DNA of 58,514 bases from CAYYAQ01 sp964469555 (lineage in GTDB: Bacteria; Planctomycetota; UBA1135; UBA2386). Every line of letters starts with the position of its first letter. Position 1 is the stretch's first letter. Below the pieces are notes generated by a model. That model searched no databases. It was not told the DNA's origin and saw nothing but the letters and a program-made list of their open reading frames with translations. Shown piece by piece: positions 18,166 to 26,467 of the stretch. A program made the translations under genes and the position numbers. The stretch covers positions 1-58,514 of the forward strand of contig CAYYAQ010000011.1 of assembly GCA_964469555.1 (NCBI GenBank), read 5' to 3'.

Positions 18166-18222
18166 CGTGGGCCCCATTACTCCACAACTCTCTGTTCACC
18201 AACACGTTATCACGGGCCCACG
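18166..18222 (+). other. 9-bp inverted repeat between APH kinase and sigma factor genes
   Basis: CGTGGGCCC (18166-18174) and GGGCCCACG (18214-18222) are perfect complements separated by 39 bp. A third related word, GGTGGGCC, follows. The arms lie between the kinase stop and the sigma start. The loop is long for a terminator, so a protein-binding site or long-range RNA stem is equally possible. Confidence 0.35.
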
Positions 18223-18268
18223 AATTGCAGGTGGGCCGTGGTACGGGCTTTGTTCTCTACCGGCCGTC

Positions 18269-18904
18269 ATGAGCAAAGCAACAAGAGACCCGGCACTCTG
18301 GTCCTACACCGACGACCAGTTGATGCAAGCGATCAACGCGGGCCAGGTCGAAGACAGCCTCTCCGTCCTCCAGAGCCGCTACGGCCACAAGGTAAGGCAC
18401 TTCATCCGGAGCATCGTCAAGGACAGCTGGCTCGCGCAGGACGTGGCCCAGGAGACCTTCGTCAAGGTGTTCTTCAAGAGTCACCTCTACCAGATCGGCA
18501 CGAGCTTCAAGGCCTGGGTCTTCGAGATCGCCCGCAACCAGGCGCTCTCGGCGCTCCGCAGCCGCCGTCGCAGCCCGCGACCGGTGACCAGCCTGAACAT
18601 CGCCGACCCGGACAGTGAACAAAACCTCTTGGAACAGGTCTTGTCATCGGAAGCCAATCGTGACCTCGAGGAACGGGAGTTCATGACCTCTTTCGAGGAC
18701 GCGGTCACAGCGCTCCCGGAGCACTACCAAACCGTGTTCCGCCGCTGCGTGATCGGAGGACGTTCGTACCAGGACGTCGCCAACGAGCTGAAGATCCCGA
18801 CCGGAACGGTCGCCATCCGAATCATGCGGGCGCGAAAGCGGTTGTTTCAGACTCTGTCGCCTCACTTCGATCGCCTGCGCCGCCCCCCCGCCTGCATCCA
18901 GTAG
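18269..18904 (+). CDS. ECF-type RNA polymerase sigma factor
   Basis: 211 residues from ATG 18269. Region 2 (about 25-90) contains the RYGHKVRHFIRSIVKD...AQDVAQETFVKVF core and a promoter-melting segment. Region 4 (about 140-195) contains LPEHYQTVFRRCVIGGRSYQDVA...TGTVAIRIMRARKRL, the -35-binding helix-turn-helix. Domain order and length match sigma-70 family ECF factors. No anti-sigma gene is adjacent. pnp follows on the same strand after a 120-bp leader. An upstream in-frame start (18122) adds 49 residues that include the inverted repeat and was rejected. Confidence 0.9.
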   Translation: MSKATRDPALWSYTDDQLMQAINAGQVEDSLSVLQSRYGHKVRHFIRSIVKDSWLAQDVAQETFVKVFFKSHLYQIGTSFKAWVFEIARNQALSALRSRRRSPRPVTSLNIADPDSEQNLLEQVLSSEANRDLEEREFMTSFEDAVTALPEHYQTVFRRCVIGGRSYQDVANELKIPTGTVAIRIMRARKRLFQTLSPHFDRLRRPPACIQ

Positions 18905-18936
18905 GGGCCGCCAGCAGAGCGTTCGACACCGTATGG

Positions 18937-18963
18937 GTTGCGAGAGGCCTGTGGTCTCGCAAC
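18937..18963 (+). promoter_or_regulatory. hairpin in the pnp leader
   Basis: GTTGCGAGA (18937-18945) pairs perfectly with TCTCGCAAC (18955-18963) around a 9-nt loop, in the 120-nt leader before pnp. In E. coli, a leader stem processed by RNase III lets PNPase repress its own mRNA. This stem is a candidate for comparable control. It could also be a weak terminator for the sigma factor gene, but no U run follows. Confidence 0.5.
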
Positions 18964-19024
18964 TCGAACGGTTACGCTGGATCGGGAGACTTCGCCACAC
19001 GGCAAGGACGACCGAGCCCAACCA

Positions 19025-21103
19025 GTGTCCAGAACAAACCCCTGTGTCGCTAACTGCAAGATCGCCGGCACCAGCTGCTCTTTCGAGACAGGTCGCATCG
19101 CGCGCCAGGCCAGCGGCGCCGTAATCGCGCGCAGCGGGGACGCGGTGATCCTCGCGACCGTCGTCGGCGCCGAGACTCCGCGAGCGGATGCCGGGTTCTT
19201 CCCGCTCACTGTCGAATACCGGGAGAAGCTCGCCGCCGCCGGGAGGATTCCGGGCACGTACAACCGACGCGAAGGACGCATCGCGGACCACGAAATCCTC
19301 AACTGCCGGCTGATCGACAGGACCGTGCGGTCGCTCTTCCCAGACGGGTACCGGGCCGAGGTGCAGATTCAGGTCACGGTGCTCTCCGCGGACCCCACGA
19401 TCGACACGACCACGCTGGCGCTGCTCGGGGCGTGCGCCGCGCTTCACATCAGTCCGGTGCCGTGCAGAGGGCCGGCGGCGGGCGTGCGCATCGTCCGGGC
19501 AGGGGGTGCGTTCCGCGCATTTCCGACGGAGGAACAGCGCGCGGAAGCGGACATCGACTTCGTCGTCAGCGCCGGACCTGACGGGCTGGTGATGGTCGAG
19601 GGCGAGGCACGCGAAGTGAACGAAGAGGACGCCATCACGGCGATGGAACAAGCACTCACCTGGATCGAGCGACTGCGCAAGGCGTTTGCCGAACTCTCGC
19701 AATCCGTCGGGAACGTGAAGTGGCCGGTCCGCGAAGCGCCCGCGCTTCCCGCGATTCCCCAGGACACGACGGACCAGCTCCGCGAGGCCCTCGCAGGCGC
19801 GACCGAGAAAAGCGACCGGCGTGAAGCAGTGCGCGTGATCCGCGACGAATACCTCAAGTCCATTCCCGATGACGCGGACGCGAATCTGGCGGACCACGCT
19901 TCGGCATTCGACGCCCAGAAGCAGTCGTTGGTGCGCAAGCAGATCCTCGAAGGCCACCGACCGGACGGACGCGGACCGAAGGACATCCGCGCCATCTGGT
20001 CCGAGGTCGGGTGGCTACCCCGCGCGCACGGCTCATCGATCTTCACCCGGGGCGAGACGCAGGCCCTCGTGACCTGCACGCTCGGCGCACCCGAGGACGC
20101 GATGCGCATCGAAGGCCTCGGCGGTCGGCAAGAGCAACGCTTCATCCTGCACTACAACTTCCCGCCTTACTCCGTCGGCGAAACGCGACCCCTTCGCGGG
20201 CCGGGGCGAAGGGAGATCGGCCACGGGGCGCTCGCTCACCGCGGGCTGCGCACGCTGCTGCCCACGAACGAAGACTTCCCATACACGATTCGGATCGAGT
20301 CGGAGATCAGCGAGAGCAACGGTTCGTCCTCCATGGCCACGGTCTGCGGGGGGTCGTTGGCGTTGTTCCACGCTGGCGTGCCCGTCAGCCGCGCCGCCGC
20401 TGGCATTGCGATGGGAATGGTCGCGGACGGCGATCGAAGCGTCGTGCTGTCGGACATCGTCGGCGAGGAAGACCACCTGGGTGACATGGACTTCAAGGTC
20501 GTGGGAACGAACCGCGGGATCACCGCGCTGCAGCTCGACAACAAGATCGGCGGCCTGAGCTTCGCCGCTTTGATCGAGGCACTCGTCCAGGCGCGATCCG
20601 GACGGGAACACATCCTGTCGAAGATGGCGAAGACGATCGCGGTGCCTGCCGCCGAAATGCCCCCACGCGCTCCGCGGGTGACCAAGATCGCCATCCTCCC
20701 CGACACGGTCGGCCTGCTCGTCGGTCCGCGCGGCGCGACCATCAAGGACATCCAGGCACAGACCGGCGCCCGCGTCAGCGTCGACGACCACGGCACCGTC
20801 TTGATCTACGCAGCGGAGGGCCCCGCTGCCAACCGGGCCAGGCAGATGGTGCAACAGCTGGTCGGCGTGCTGGAGGTCGACCACTACTACCACGGCGCCG
20901 TCACCGGAGTGAAGGACTTCGGCGTGTTCGTGAAGATCAACGAAGCCAACGAGGGGTTGGTGCCGAAGGACCAGATCTCCGATCCGCCCCCCGTAGAAGG
21001 GGCCGCCGTCGTCGTGAAGGTATTGGGAACGGACGAACGCGGTCGCCTACGACTGTCGATCCGCGAAGGGGTCGACGTGGACGCGGCTCGGATCGACTAC
21101 TGA
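19025..21103 (+). CDS. pnp: polyribonucleotide nucleotidyltransferase
   Basis: PNPase degrades RNA 3' to 5' using phosphate. Order of domains: RNase PH 1 (about 1-215, FETGRIARQASGAV and NRREGR); helical linker; RNase PH 2 (about 300-530, HGSSIFTRGETQALV, LHYNFPPYSVGETRPLRGPG, DIVGEEDHLGDMDFKV with the catalytic Asp residues, KIGGLSF); KH (about 555-610, PDTVGLLVGPRGATIKDI); S1 (about 620-690, GVKDFGVFVKI). Length ~692 is normal. GTG 19025 is the only sensible canonical start near the family N-terminus. The frame is open further up, but TTG 18938 falls inside the leader hairpin. rpsO, the common partner, is not next to it. Confidence 0.93.
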   Translation: MSRTNPCVANCKIAGTSCSFETGRIARQASGAVIARSGDAVILATVVGAETPRADAGFFPLTVEYREKLAAAGRIPGTYNRREGRIADHEILNCRLIDRTVRSLFPDGYRAEVQIQVTVLSADPTIDTTTLALLGACAALHISPVPCRGPAAGVRIVRAGGAFRAFPTEEQRAEADIDFVVSAGPDGLVMVEGEAREVNEEDAITAMEQALTWIERLRKAFAELSQSVGNVKWPVREAPALPAIPQDTTDQLREALAGATEKSDRREAVRVIRDEYLKSIPDDADANLADHASAFDAQKQSLVRKQILEGHRPDGRGPKDIRAIWSEVGWLPRAHGSSIFTRGETQALVTCTLGAPEDAMRIEGLGGRQEQRFILHYNFPPYSVGETRPLRGPGRREIGHGALAHRGLRTLLPTNEDFPYTIRIESEISESNGSSSMATVCGGSLALFHAGVPVSRAAAGIAMGMVADGDRSVVLSDIVGEEDHLGDMDFKVVGTNRGITALQLDNKIGGLSFAALIEALVQARSGREHILSKMAKTIAVPAAEMPPRAPRVTKIAILPDTVGLLVGPRGATIKDIQAQTGARVSVDDHGTVLIYAAEGPAANRARQMVQQLVGVLEVDHYYHGAVTGVKDFGVFVKINEANEGLVPKDQISDPPPVEGAAVVVKVLGTDERGRLRLSIREGVDVDAARIDY

Positions 21104-21110
21104 CCCCGCG

Positions 21111-21249
21111 TCTAGCCCGCTCTTCTCGAAGATCTCGTAGCGAGATGGTGCAGATACCTGTGGATACAGGAAGGTCGACCGAGTCCGACGCGGTAGACGC
21201 CGGTAGTTGTGCCACCGCAGCAGAGACCTGGTGAGAAGAGCAGGCTAGC
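21111..21249 (+). ncRNA. structured 3'-UTR repeat element, copy 1 (after pnp)
   Basis: Begins 8 nt after the pnp stop. The ends form a long stem: CTAGCCcGCTCTTCTC at 21112-21127 with GAGAAGAGCaGGCTAG near 21233-21248 (15 of 16 paired). Internal hairpins include ATCTC-GTAGC-GAGAT, CCTGT-GGAT-ACAGG, GTCG...CGAC and CACC-(13 nt)-GGTG. It aligns along its full length with the copy at 35312-35454, with several substitutions that keep pairing. Function unknown. The position suggests an mRNA 3'-end stabiliser, terminator or processing element; an old non-autonomous mobile repeat is the main alternative. Confidence 0.75.
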
Positions 21250-21262
21250 CGCGACGCGACAA

Positions 21263-21775
21263 CTATCGCTTCTTCGCCGGCAGCTGCCCGTGCTCCTCGG
21301 CCCGAGCCGCGCCGTGTTGGGTCGACACGATGACCCTGTCCACGCCGGCCTCGGTGATCGACGCGTACGAACACGACGTCTGCGAACCGTCGGCGTGGAT
21401 CCACCACTCCTGACCCTGCAGGTCGACCTGTTTCGCGACGACCGGCCCCGGCGGCGGGAGGCGGGGATCGCGTTTGATCGGCGGGATGCCGTCTTCCACC
21501 TTTACCCCATTGAGCGGGGGAAGGAACACACCACCACCGAGCGGGATGCCGCTCTCGACTCGTGGCAGGCGAAGCGCAACCCGAGAGCCCGGCGAGTACT
21601 TCGTGAACACCTCGATCGGAAGCTCCGCCTTCTCGTCTCCTGACGGCTGCGCGACCTGACCCGGCTGAACCTCCGAGCGATCGCTGCGCGGCGGCTTACC
21701 CGTGACCCACCACACTCCAAATCCGACGCCCGCAAGGGCCGCGAGCATCGCGATCACGCGAGTCACCGGTCGCAT
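21263..21775 (-). CDS. membrane-anchored or secreted hypothetical protein
   Basis: 170 residues. A short basic N-terminus and one hydrophobic segment (VIAMLAALAGVGFGVWWVTG) form an uncleaved anchor or signal peptide. A Pro/Gly-rich periplasmic part follows with no recognised domain; the end contains WWIHADGSQTSCSY. The start is ATG 21775, which shares its A with the TGA of the upstream gene (TGATG), so translation is coupled. Function unknown; probably works with the secreted protein encoded upstream. Confidence 0.65.
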   Translation of the reverse strand: MRPVTRVIAMLAALAGVGFGVWWVTGKPPRSDRSEVQPGQVAQPSGDEKAELPIEVFTKYSPGSRVALRLPRVESGIPLGGGVFLPPLNGVKVEDGIPPIKRDPRLPPPGPVVAKQVDLQGQEWWIHADGSQTSCSYASITEAGVDRVIVSTQHGAARAEEHGQLPAKKR

Positions 21776-23052
21776 CACTTCTCGATGTAGAACCAGGTCG
21801 CCTGCGTCGTCCCGGCCGCGATGCCCGTCGTCGTGTCGACGAGGCCGAACTCGAGCCCCACCCAAAGACCGATCGAGGTGGGCCCCAGCGCCGGGACGCT
21901 GATACGCTTGTTGGGCAGGAACGCGCCCAGAGAACTGATCAGGCCGTCGGCGAGGCTGTTCCCCCACAGCAGCGCGATCAGCGGATCGGCGGGATCGATC
22001 TCGAGGGTCTGTCCGAGAAACGGAGTCGCAAGGTTGCAGGGCGTGATGCTGGCGTTGAACAGCGGCAGCGCGCGCTTCCCCGTGTTCGCCGAATTGGTGA
22101 ACATGTCCCAACCGAAACCACCCGCCCTGGTACCGAGATCCGCAAGCCCGGACCCAACGTTGTAGGACGGGTACACGGTCCCGGCGAGCGCCGGTTCGCG
22201 ATTCTCACCCCAGTCCGAATGGAAACAAATCGTCGCCTGATCCTCGAAGTAGCCACCCATCGGTGAGCTGTAGATCGTGAGACCGCTGCCCGGCAGGATC
22301 TTGGACGGGTCGAAGTACGTGATCTTGCGACCCGTCCCGGGCTCGGCCCAGCCCCAGTGCGCGGGCGCGAAAACCGACTCGGACCAACCCGTCGGCAAGC
22401 TCTGGGACAGGGGCTTATTGTAGTGCTCGCCGCCCCGCCACTCGTAGGAGAACACCATCTCGTTCGTCGAGATCTTGACCTTCGTGTTGTACGTCACGGA
22501 CCACAGCAACGCCTTGTCCGCCTGGGACGATTGAACGAGGGGCGTGTGCACGGTGTTGTACGTCAACAACGCTGACTTGCTGAAGTCCGGCTCGAATCCA
22601 TCGCCGAACGGAGGCTTCGGCACCTTGGGAGCCCGCGCCTTAGGGGTCCAGATGGAGAACTTCGGAATGTAGATCGGCACCCCGGCGATCGTCTGTCCGG
22701 AGTGCGTCTTGCTGTAGTCAGCCAACGATGTCGCCGTACTCGGTCGCACGGCGATCATGTGTCCCGTGACCAACCGGTCCTTGAGCCGCCGGTTGAGCGG
22801 GCTCGGGTACCAGATCCACGTCAACGTCCCCGCCGGCACGCCCGTCGTGCTCACGGTCATGAATCCTTGGGGCTGGGCGCCGGGGACTTCGAGGGCGAAA
22901 TTCGTAACCGGGTGGACCTTGGTCTGCACCAGGTCTCGCGCACCAAACCGCATGACCTCGTTGTAGTTGTTCTGCGCGCGCAGAGGCGTGGCGAAGGTCG
23001 CGGAGACGACGGCAGCGGTCATGCTCGCGAATAAAGCGCGATGCTCGATCAT
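21775..23052 (-). CDS. secreted hypothetical protein
   Basis: 425 residues with a signal peptide (MIEHRALFASM, hydrophobic core, PLRAQ). The mature part is beta-rich, high in Gly, Thr, Ser, Tyr and Trp, with few charged residues, as in extracellular planctomycete proteins. No catalytic or binding motif was recognised; the C-terminus (LGLVDTTTGIAAGTTQATWFYIEK-like, given here only as a pattern) is hydrophobic beta-strand. The first gene of a two-gene unit with the small anchored protein downstream. Its upstream flank to the DUF2058 gene is 208 bp. Confidence 0.65.
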   Translation of the reverse strand: MIEHRALFASMTAAVVSATFATPLRAQNNYNEVMRFGARDLVQTKVHPVTNFALEVPGAQPQGFMTVSTTGVPAGTLTWIWYPSPLNRRLKDRLVTGHMIAVRPSTATSLADYSKTHSGQTIAGVPIYIPKFSIWTPKARAPKVPKPPFGDGFEPDFSKSALLTYNTVHTPLVQSSQADKALLWSVTYNTKVKISTNEMVFSYEWRGGEHYNKPLSQSLPTGWSESVFAPAHWGWAEPGTGRKITYFDPSKILPGSGLTIYSSPMGGYFEDQATICFHSDWGENREPALAGTVYPSYNVGSGLADLGTRAGGFGWDMFTNSANTGKRALPLFNASITPCNLATPFLGQTLEIDPADPLIALLWGNSLADGLISSLGAFLPNKRISVPALGPTSIGLWVGLEFGLVDTTTGIAAGTTQATWFYIEK

Positions 23053-23260
23053 TGGGGGTTCCTCCCGGTTGTCTGGGTTTGTCGGTTCACCCCGCTGTCG
23101 CGTGCAGCAACCGCGCAGTTACCCGGATTCCGGTGCGGAGGGAGAAAAGATCGGCGACAGAAACAACCTTCAGTATCCCATCCGAGCCGCGCGGGTGGAA
23201 GTACTACCAAGCGGTTCCAAGCATGAGATTCGCCGCAGCGCAGGCCCGCGGAACGCGGCT

Positions 23261-23758
23261 TCAGGACGAGGCGTCAAATACGACGCGATCGGGGAGAATC
23301 TTGGCGATGCGCTGGGCATGTTCAGAGCGCATCAGCCCGTAGTCATGGGTGGACCTGGGTCCGATCCGGACGACGCACAGGGAACCGTCCGCCAACTGCA
23401 TCCGCTCCGTGATCGGCAGATCGAGGTACGGGAGGCTGCCGTTTTCGAGCCCGAAGTACCATCGCGTCGCCCCCTTGCGGCCCGGTCTCTTGACCTCGCG
23501 TTTCAGAAGGTCCTCGCACGCACCGACCTCGGCGGACGCGTCACGTTGGGCCTGCAACTCGGCCTGCTGGTCGCGGTCCGCCTGGCGCTTGTTCTCTTTC
23601 TCGGCGCGAAGCTCAGCGTCGTGGCCCTCGCGTTCCTTGTCGATGCCGGCGGCGCCGCCGACTTTCTTGCGGTGGACGCGGTCTTCGTGCGCGAGTCGTT
23701 TTGCGTCCTTCTTGGAGAGGAGCCTGGCTTTCTTGAGTTGATCGCGGAGGTCGCCCAT
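23261..23758 (-). CDS. DUF2058 (YaiL-like) protein
   Basis: 165 residues from ATG 23758 (MGDLRDQLKKARLLSKKDAK). The N-terminal half is a highly charged Lys/Arg/Glu/Gln coiled-coil helix. The C-terminal half holds a short globular segment with LPITERMQLADGSLCVVRIG, typical of DUF2058. E. coli YaiL is a nucleoid- or polymerase-associated protein of unknown function. An in-frame upstream ATG (23839) adds a non-conserved, non-helical leader and was rejected. Confidence 0.7.
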   Translation of the reverse strand: MGDLRDQLKKARLLSKKDAKRLAHEDRVHRKKVGGAAGIDKEREGHDAELRAEKENKRQADRDQQAELQAQRDASAEVGACEDLLKREVKRPGRKGATRWYFGLENGSLPYLDLPITERMQLADGSLCVVRIGPRSTHDYGLMRSEHAQRIAKILPDRVVFDASS

Positions 23759-23854
23759 GGATTGGGGATGGTAGTGGTTGGGGGACCTGAATGGCTGATC
23801 GAGAGAGAGAAGGGACGATCGCGGTGGCGCCATTCCCACGCGAGTTGCCGAGAT

Positions 23855-23887
23855 GGCTCAGCGGTGTTGAGCCCGGGCCTTCCCGGG
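23855..23887. other. two adjacent hairpins between PilZ and DUF2058 genes
   Basis: GGCTCA-(7 nt)-TGAGCC at 23855-23873 and CCCGGG-(4 nt)-CCCGGG at 23872-23887 sit side by side just after the PilZ stop (minus strand). They could be a transcript-ending or processing structure, though no U run follows. A tRNA origin was considered and rejected. Confidence 0.35.
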
Positions 23888-23891
23888 GGTG

Positions 23892-24164
23892 CTAGTCAAA
23901 GGCTCCCTCATCGAACCGGATCGCGATGCCCGTGCTGTTCTCGCTATGGCTCTCCACTCTCACCAGCCTACCCTCCACCTCGCGGTCCCCGATCCGTACC
24001 CTTGCCCGGATCTCCGTTTCGGCGATGAAATAGACACCGACCGCCGAGATGTTCCTGCCTGCCCCCTGGATCGACTCGGACTGCAGCGTGACCGTGACGT
24101 CGGCCATCAGCGGTAGGCGGTCATAGGTGCGGTCGGACTTCGCGTGCGGCGTGCGTTGCGACAT
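23892..24164 (-). CDS. PilZ domain protein
   Basis: 90 residues, a single PilZ domain. The c-di-GMP signature is complete: RxxxR (R12-R16 in DRTYDR) and NxSxxG (N38, S40, G43). It is therefore probably a c-di-GMP-binding adaptor acting on motility, secretion or envelope targets. ATG 24164 (MSQRTPHAK) leaves the normal short N-terminus; the longer frame to 24248 is non-conserved. It diverges from the methyltransferase gene with 100 bp between them. Confidence 0.82.
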   Translation of the reverse strand: MSQRTPHAKSDRTYDRLPLMADVTVTLQSESIQGAGRNISAVGVYFIAETEIRARVRIGDREVEGRLVRVESHSENSTGIAIRFDEGAFD

Positions 24165-24264
24165 GGGCTCGGTTGGGGTGTGGGGAATGGACCGTTCTAG
24201 ATTTCGACAATCCGACCACCAGCGCTGAACCCGATTCGTCCCACCCACCTGTATCTTCTACGCC

Positions 24265-24921
24265 GTGGCCACCCACCAGGAGACCGAATACCGGCGTGAG
24301 CCGGGCTACGCCGAGCGCTACCGGGACCGACGATTCGCGTCCGGATCGGGCGGTCGCACCCACCAGCGGGAGGCCCGAGCCCTCGGGGAGCTGCTGGCCC
24401 ACGGGGCCCCAGGGGAGGACGCGACGGGCAGGCGGGCGGGACCCTGGCTCGACGCCCCCTGCGGCGCCGGGCGGCTGAGCTCGTTGCTGCCCGGCCCGGC
24501 CATCCTCGTCGACCGCGACCTGTCGATGGTCCGCGCCGCGCCCGCCGACCGTCGCCGCGTCTGCGCCTCCATCCATCAGCTACCGTTCGCGGATCAGACG
24601 TTTCGCGGCGCCTTGTGCATGCGCTTGCTCCACCACATCCCGGGCAGCGAGGAACGCCGCACGATCCTGTCCGAACTGCGTCGCGTCACGAACGGGCCCG
24701 TCGTGGTCTCGTTCTTCCACTCGTTCTCGTTGCAGAACCTGAGAAGGGTCATCTCACGCACGCTCGGTCGACGCCGGAGCGGGCGATGCGCCGTGAGCTG
24801 GCGCGTCTTTCGCGCGGATCTCGAGGCTGCTGGCTTCACGCCGGCCCGTACCCGGCCACTGTCTCGCTTCGTCAGCGAACAATGGCTCGTGCTGTTGACG
24901 CCCAAAGACGCTACTTCGTGA
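24265..24921 (+). CDS. class I SAM-dependent methyltransferase
   Basis: 218 residues from GTG 24265. SAM-binding motif I is WLDAPCGAGRLSSLLP, the acidic post-I region is AILVDRDLSMV, and the motif around LPFADQTFRGALCMRLLHHI is the usual core of UbiE-like methyltransferases. The substrate is unknown. Its 3' end overlaps the end of the convergent lipoprotein gene by 11 bp. Confidence 0.82.
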   Translation: MATHQETEYRREPGYAERYRDRRFASGSGGRTHQREARALGELLAHGAPGEDATGRRAGPWLDAPCGAGRLSSLLPGPAILVDRDLSMVRAAPADRRRVCASIHQLPFADQTFRGALCMRLLHHIPGSEERRTILSELRRVTNGPVVVSFFHSFSLQNLRRVISRTLGRRRSGRCAVSWRVFRADLEAAGFTPARTRPLSRFVSEQWLVLLTPKDATS

Positions 24922-26467
24922 CCCGACGACCGAACGCCTCGATCTGCCGGGCCGCCATCGGCACCGCGAGGCACCAGGGGCGCGACTTGTCCTGAAGAAC
25001 CTCGAGTTTCTTGTTTTCGGCGCTCTTCGCGTAGGTCTGCAGTAGATCGATGCTCTGCTTCGCGCTCGGCGAGTGGCCTGCAATGGCGAGAATGGGGAGC
25101 TCGCGCAACGTGCGCAGCTGCGGCGAAGCCAATCCCCCCGTCGCATTGACGAGCACGAGTCCACGCACCCGCCTCGGGTACTTCATCGCGAGATCCACGA
25201 CACCGCTGGCGCCGTGCCCCTCACCGATGAGGACGATCCGGTCGGCGTCGAAGGGGAACACCTCCGCGAGCGTCGAGAGCAGGGACACCATGCCCGCGAG
25301 CGTGTGCTTCATCCGGCCCGGCGACTCGACGACGACCAGCTGAAACGCCTGCTCCTTGTCGAACCCGACGATTTTCAATGCCTCGACCAGGTACCCCGGC
25401 AGCGTGTAGTGCGGGAAACTCGGGCGACGGTCCGCGTGGTCGAGAACCGGGATCGACGGCATCACGAGCATCAACGGTTTTCTCGCCAGAGCCTCATGAC
25501 CCTCGGAGCCCTTCGCGGGGAGACCGCCTGTTGGCAAGCGAAGCGTCGTGAACACGACATCCCTCCGCGGGTTCTTCGCGTCCTCTACCGGCAGGGCGAT
25601 CGTGGCGAAACCGCCCACCGACTTCAGTGGGAACTCCCCGGTCGCGATGTTCTTGCGAATCGTCTCCGCACAGAGCAGATCAGGAACCGCGTGGGACGGA
25701 CTGACTCCGGGAACCCCGAACCACGCGCGGCTCGCGTACTCGGATGCTCCCTGCAAGATCGCGCGGCGCAACGGATCGACCTCGCGCAAGGCCTTGGCGA
25801 GTTGCTGGTTCTCCCCCACGAGTCGAAAGCGACCTGCCCGTTCCGCGTAGTCCCTCATCACCGCGAACGCCGCGCCCAGTGGAAGATCCGTCTTCCGCGG
25901 TTTCTCGCCGTCGAGGATCGTGTCGACGTGCACGTGGTATGCCCCATCGGCGAGACCGGCGAGAGGGATCTTGCAGGTAGAGCGGAACTCGCGGAGGTCC
26001 CGAACTTCGTCGTTCTCCTGGATCTTCGCGCGGCGAACGACCTTGCCCTTCGCATCCGTCACGCGCAACTCGAACGCGAACTTCTTGGGTGAGGGAAACT
26101 TGCCCGTCATGCCCAAGTACGGGGCCCAGATCGTCACGTCCAAGTCACGCCCCTCGCCACACGCCTCCGGCAGCGCGAACACCTGCAATCCGGAGCGAAA
26201 GTAGAACCCCCCGTCGGCGTCGATGCCTCGCGCCACTGCGATGGTCCGGGCAACGGTGAGCAGTGGCAACTGCTCGGCGTTGCGCAGAAACGAATCGGCG
26301 ACAGCGATCTGCTTCTCGATCGGCAGCTTGACTATGGACTCGAGGAGCACGCGATTCTGCTGCTGCAACCAGGCCCACTGCCGGTAGTTCATCCGGTCGA
26401 TCTGCGCGTGCAGGCAGCCCGTGAGGATGGACCCGGACAGTAGAAGTGCCAGTCGGTTCGCCGTCAT
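24911..26467 (-). CDS. alpha/beta-hydrolase-like lipoprotein lacking the nucleophile
   Basis: 518 residues. A signal peptide ends in a lipobox LTGC (C18), so it is a lipoprotein. Residues ~100-200 form a beta-rich domain. The C-terminal third has an alpha/beta-hydrolase layout: RIVLIGEGHGASGVVDLAMKY is followed by RVRGLVLVNATGG, matching the nucleophile-elbow region of esterases. The usual GxSxG reads G415-E-G-H-G419, so the Ser is replaced by Gly417 and ordinary Ser-hydrolase chemistry is not expected. ATG 26467 overlaps the stop of the zinc-finger gene as ATGA, so the two are coupled. Perhaps a binding protein rather than an enzyme. Confidence 0.7.
   Translation of the reverse strand: MTANRLALLLSGSILTGCLHAQIDRMNYRQWAWLQQQNRVLLESIVKLPIEKQIAVADSFLRNAEQLPLLTVARTIAVARGIDADGGFYFRSGLQVFALPEACGEGRDLDVTIWAPYLGMTGKFPSPKKFAFELRVTDAKGKVVRRAKIQENDEVRDLREFRSTCKIPLAGLADGAYHVHVDTILDGEKPRKTDLPLGAAFAVMRDYAERAGRFRLVGENQQLAKALREVDPLRRAILQGASEYASRAWFGVPGVSPSHAVPDLLCAETIRKNIATGEFPLKSVGGFATIALPVEDAKNPRRDVVFTTLRLPTGGLPAKGSEGHEALARKPLMLVMPSIPVLDHADRRPSFPHYTLPGYLVEALKIVGFDKEQAFQLVVVESPGRMKHTLAGMVSLLSTLAEVFPFDADRIVLIGEGHGASGVVDLAMKYPRRVRGLVLVNATGGLASPQLRTLRELPILAIAGHSPSAKQSIDLLQTYAKSAENKKLEVLQDKSRPWCLAVPMAARQIEAFGRRVTK

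Noticed and set aside
18122..18268. Longer N-terminus for the ECF sigma factor (49 extra residues)
   Set aside because: This part overlaps the inverted repeat, has non-family composition, and the ATG at 18269 leaves the normal sigma region 2 start.
21111..21249. Integron attC site, REP/BIME or insertion-sequence end
   Set aside because: No attC core sites (GTTRRRY/RYYYAAC), no transposase or integrase nearby, and size and multiple internal hairpins exceed REP elements. A non-autonomous element is not fully excluded.
23845..23880. tRNA-like stretch (gagatggctcagcggtg)
   Set aside because: The D-arm-like hairpin is followed by a CCCGGG hairpin, not an anticodon or T arm, and no acceptor stem or T-loop sequence is present.
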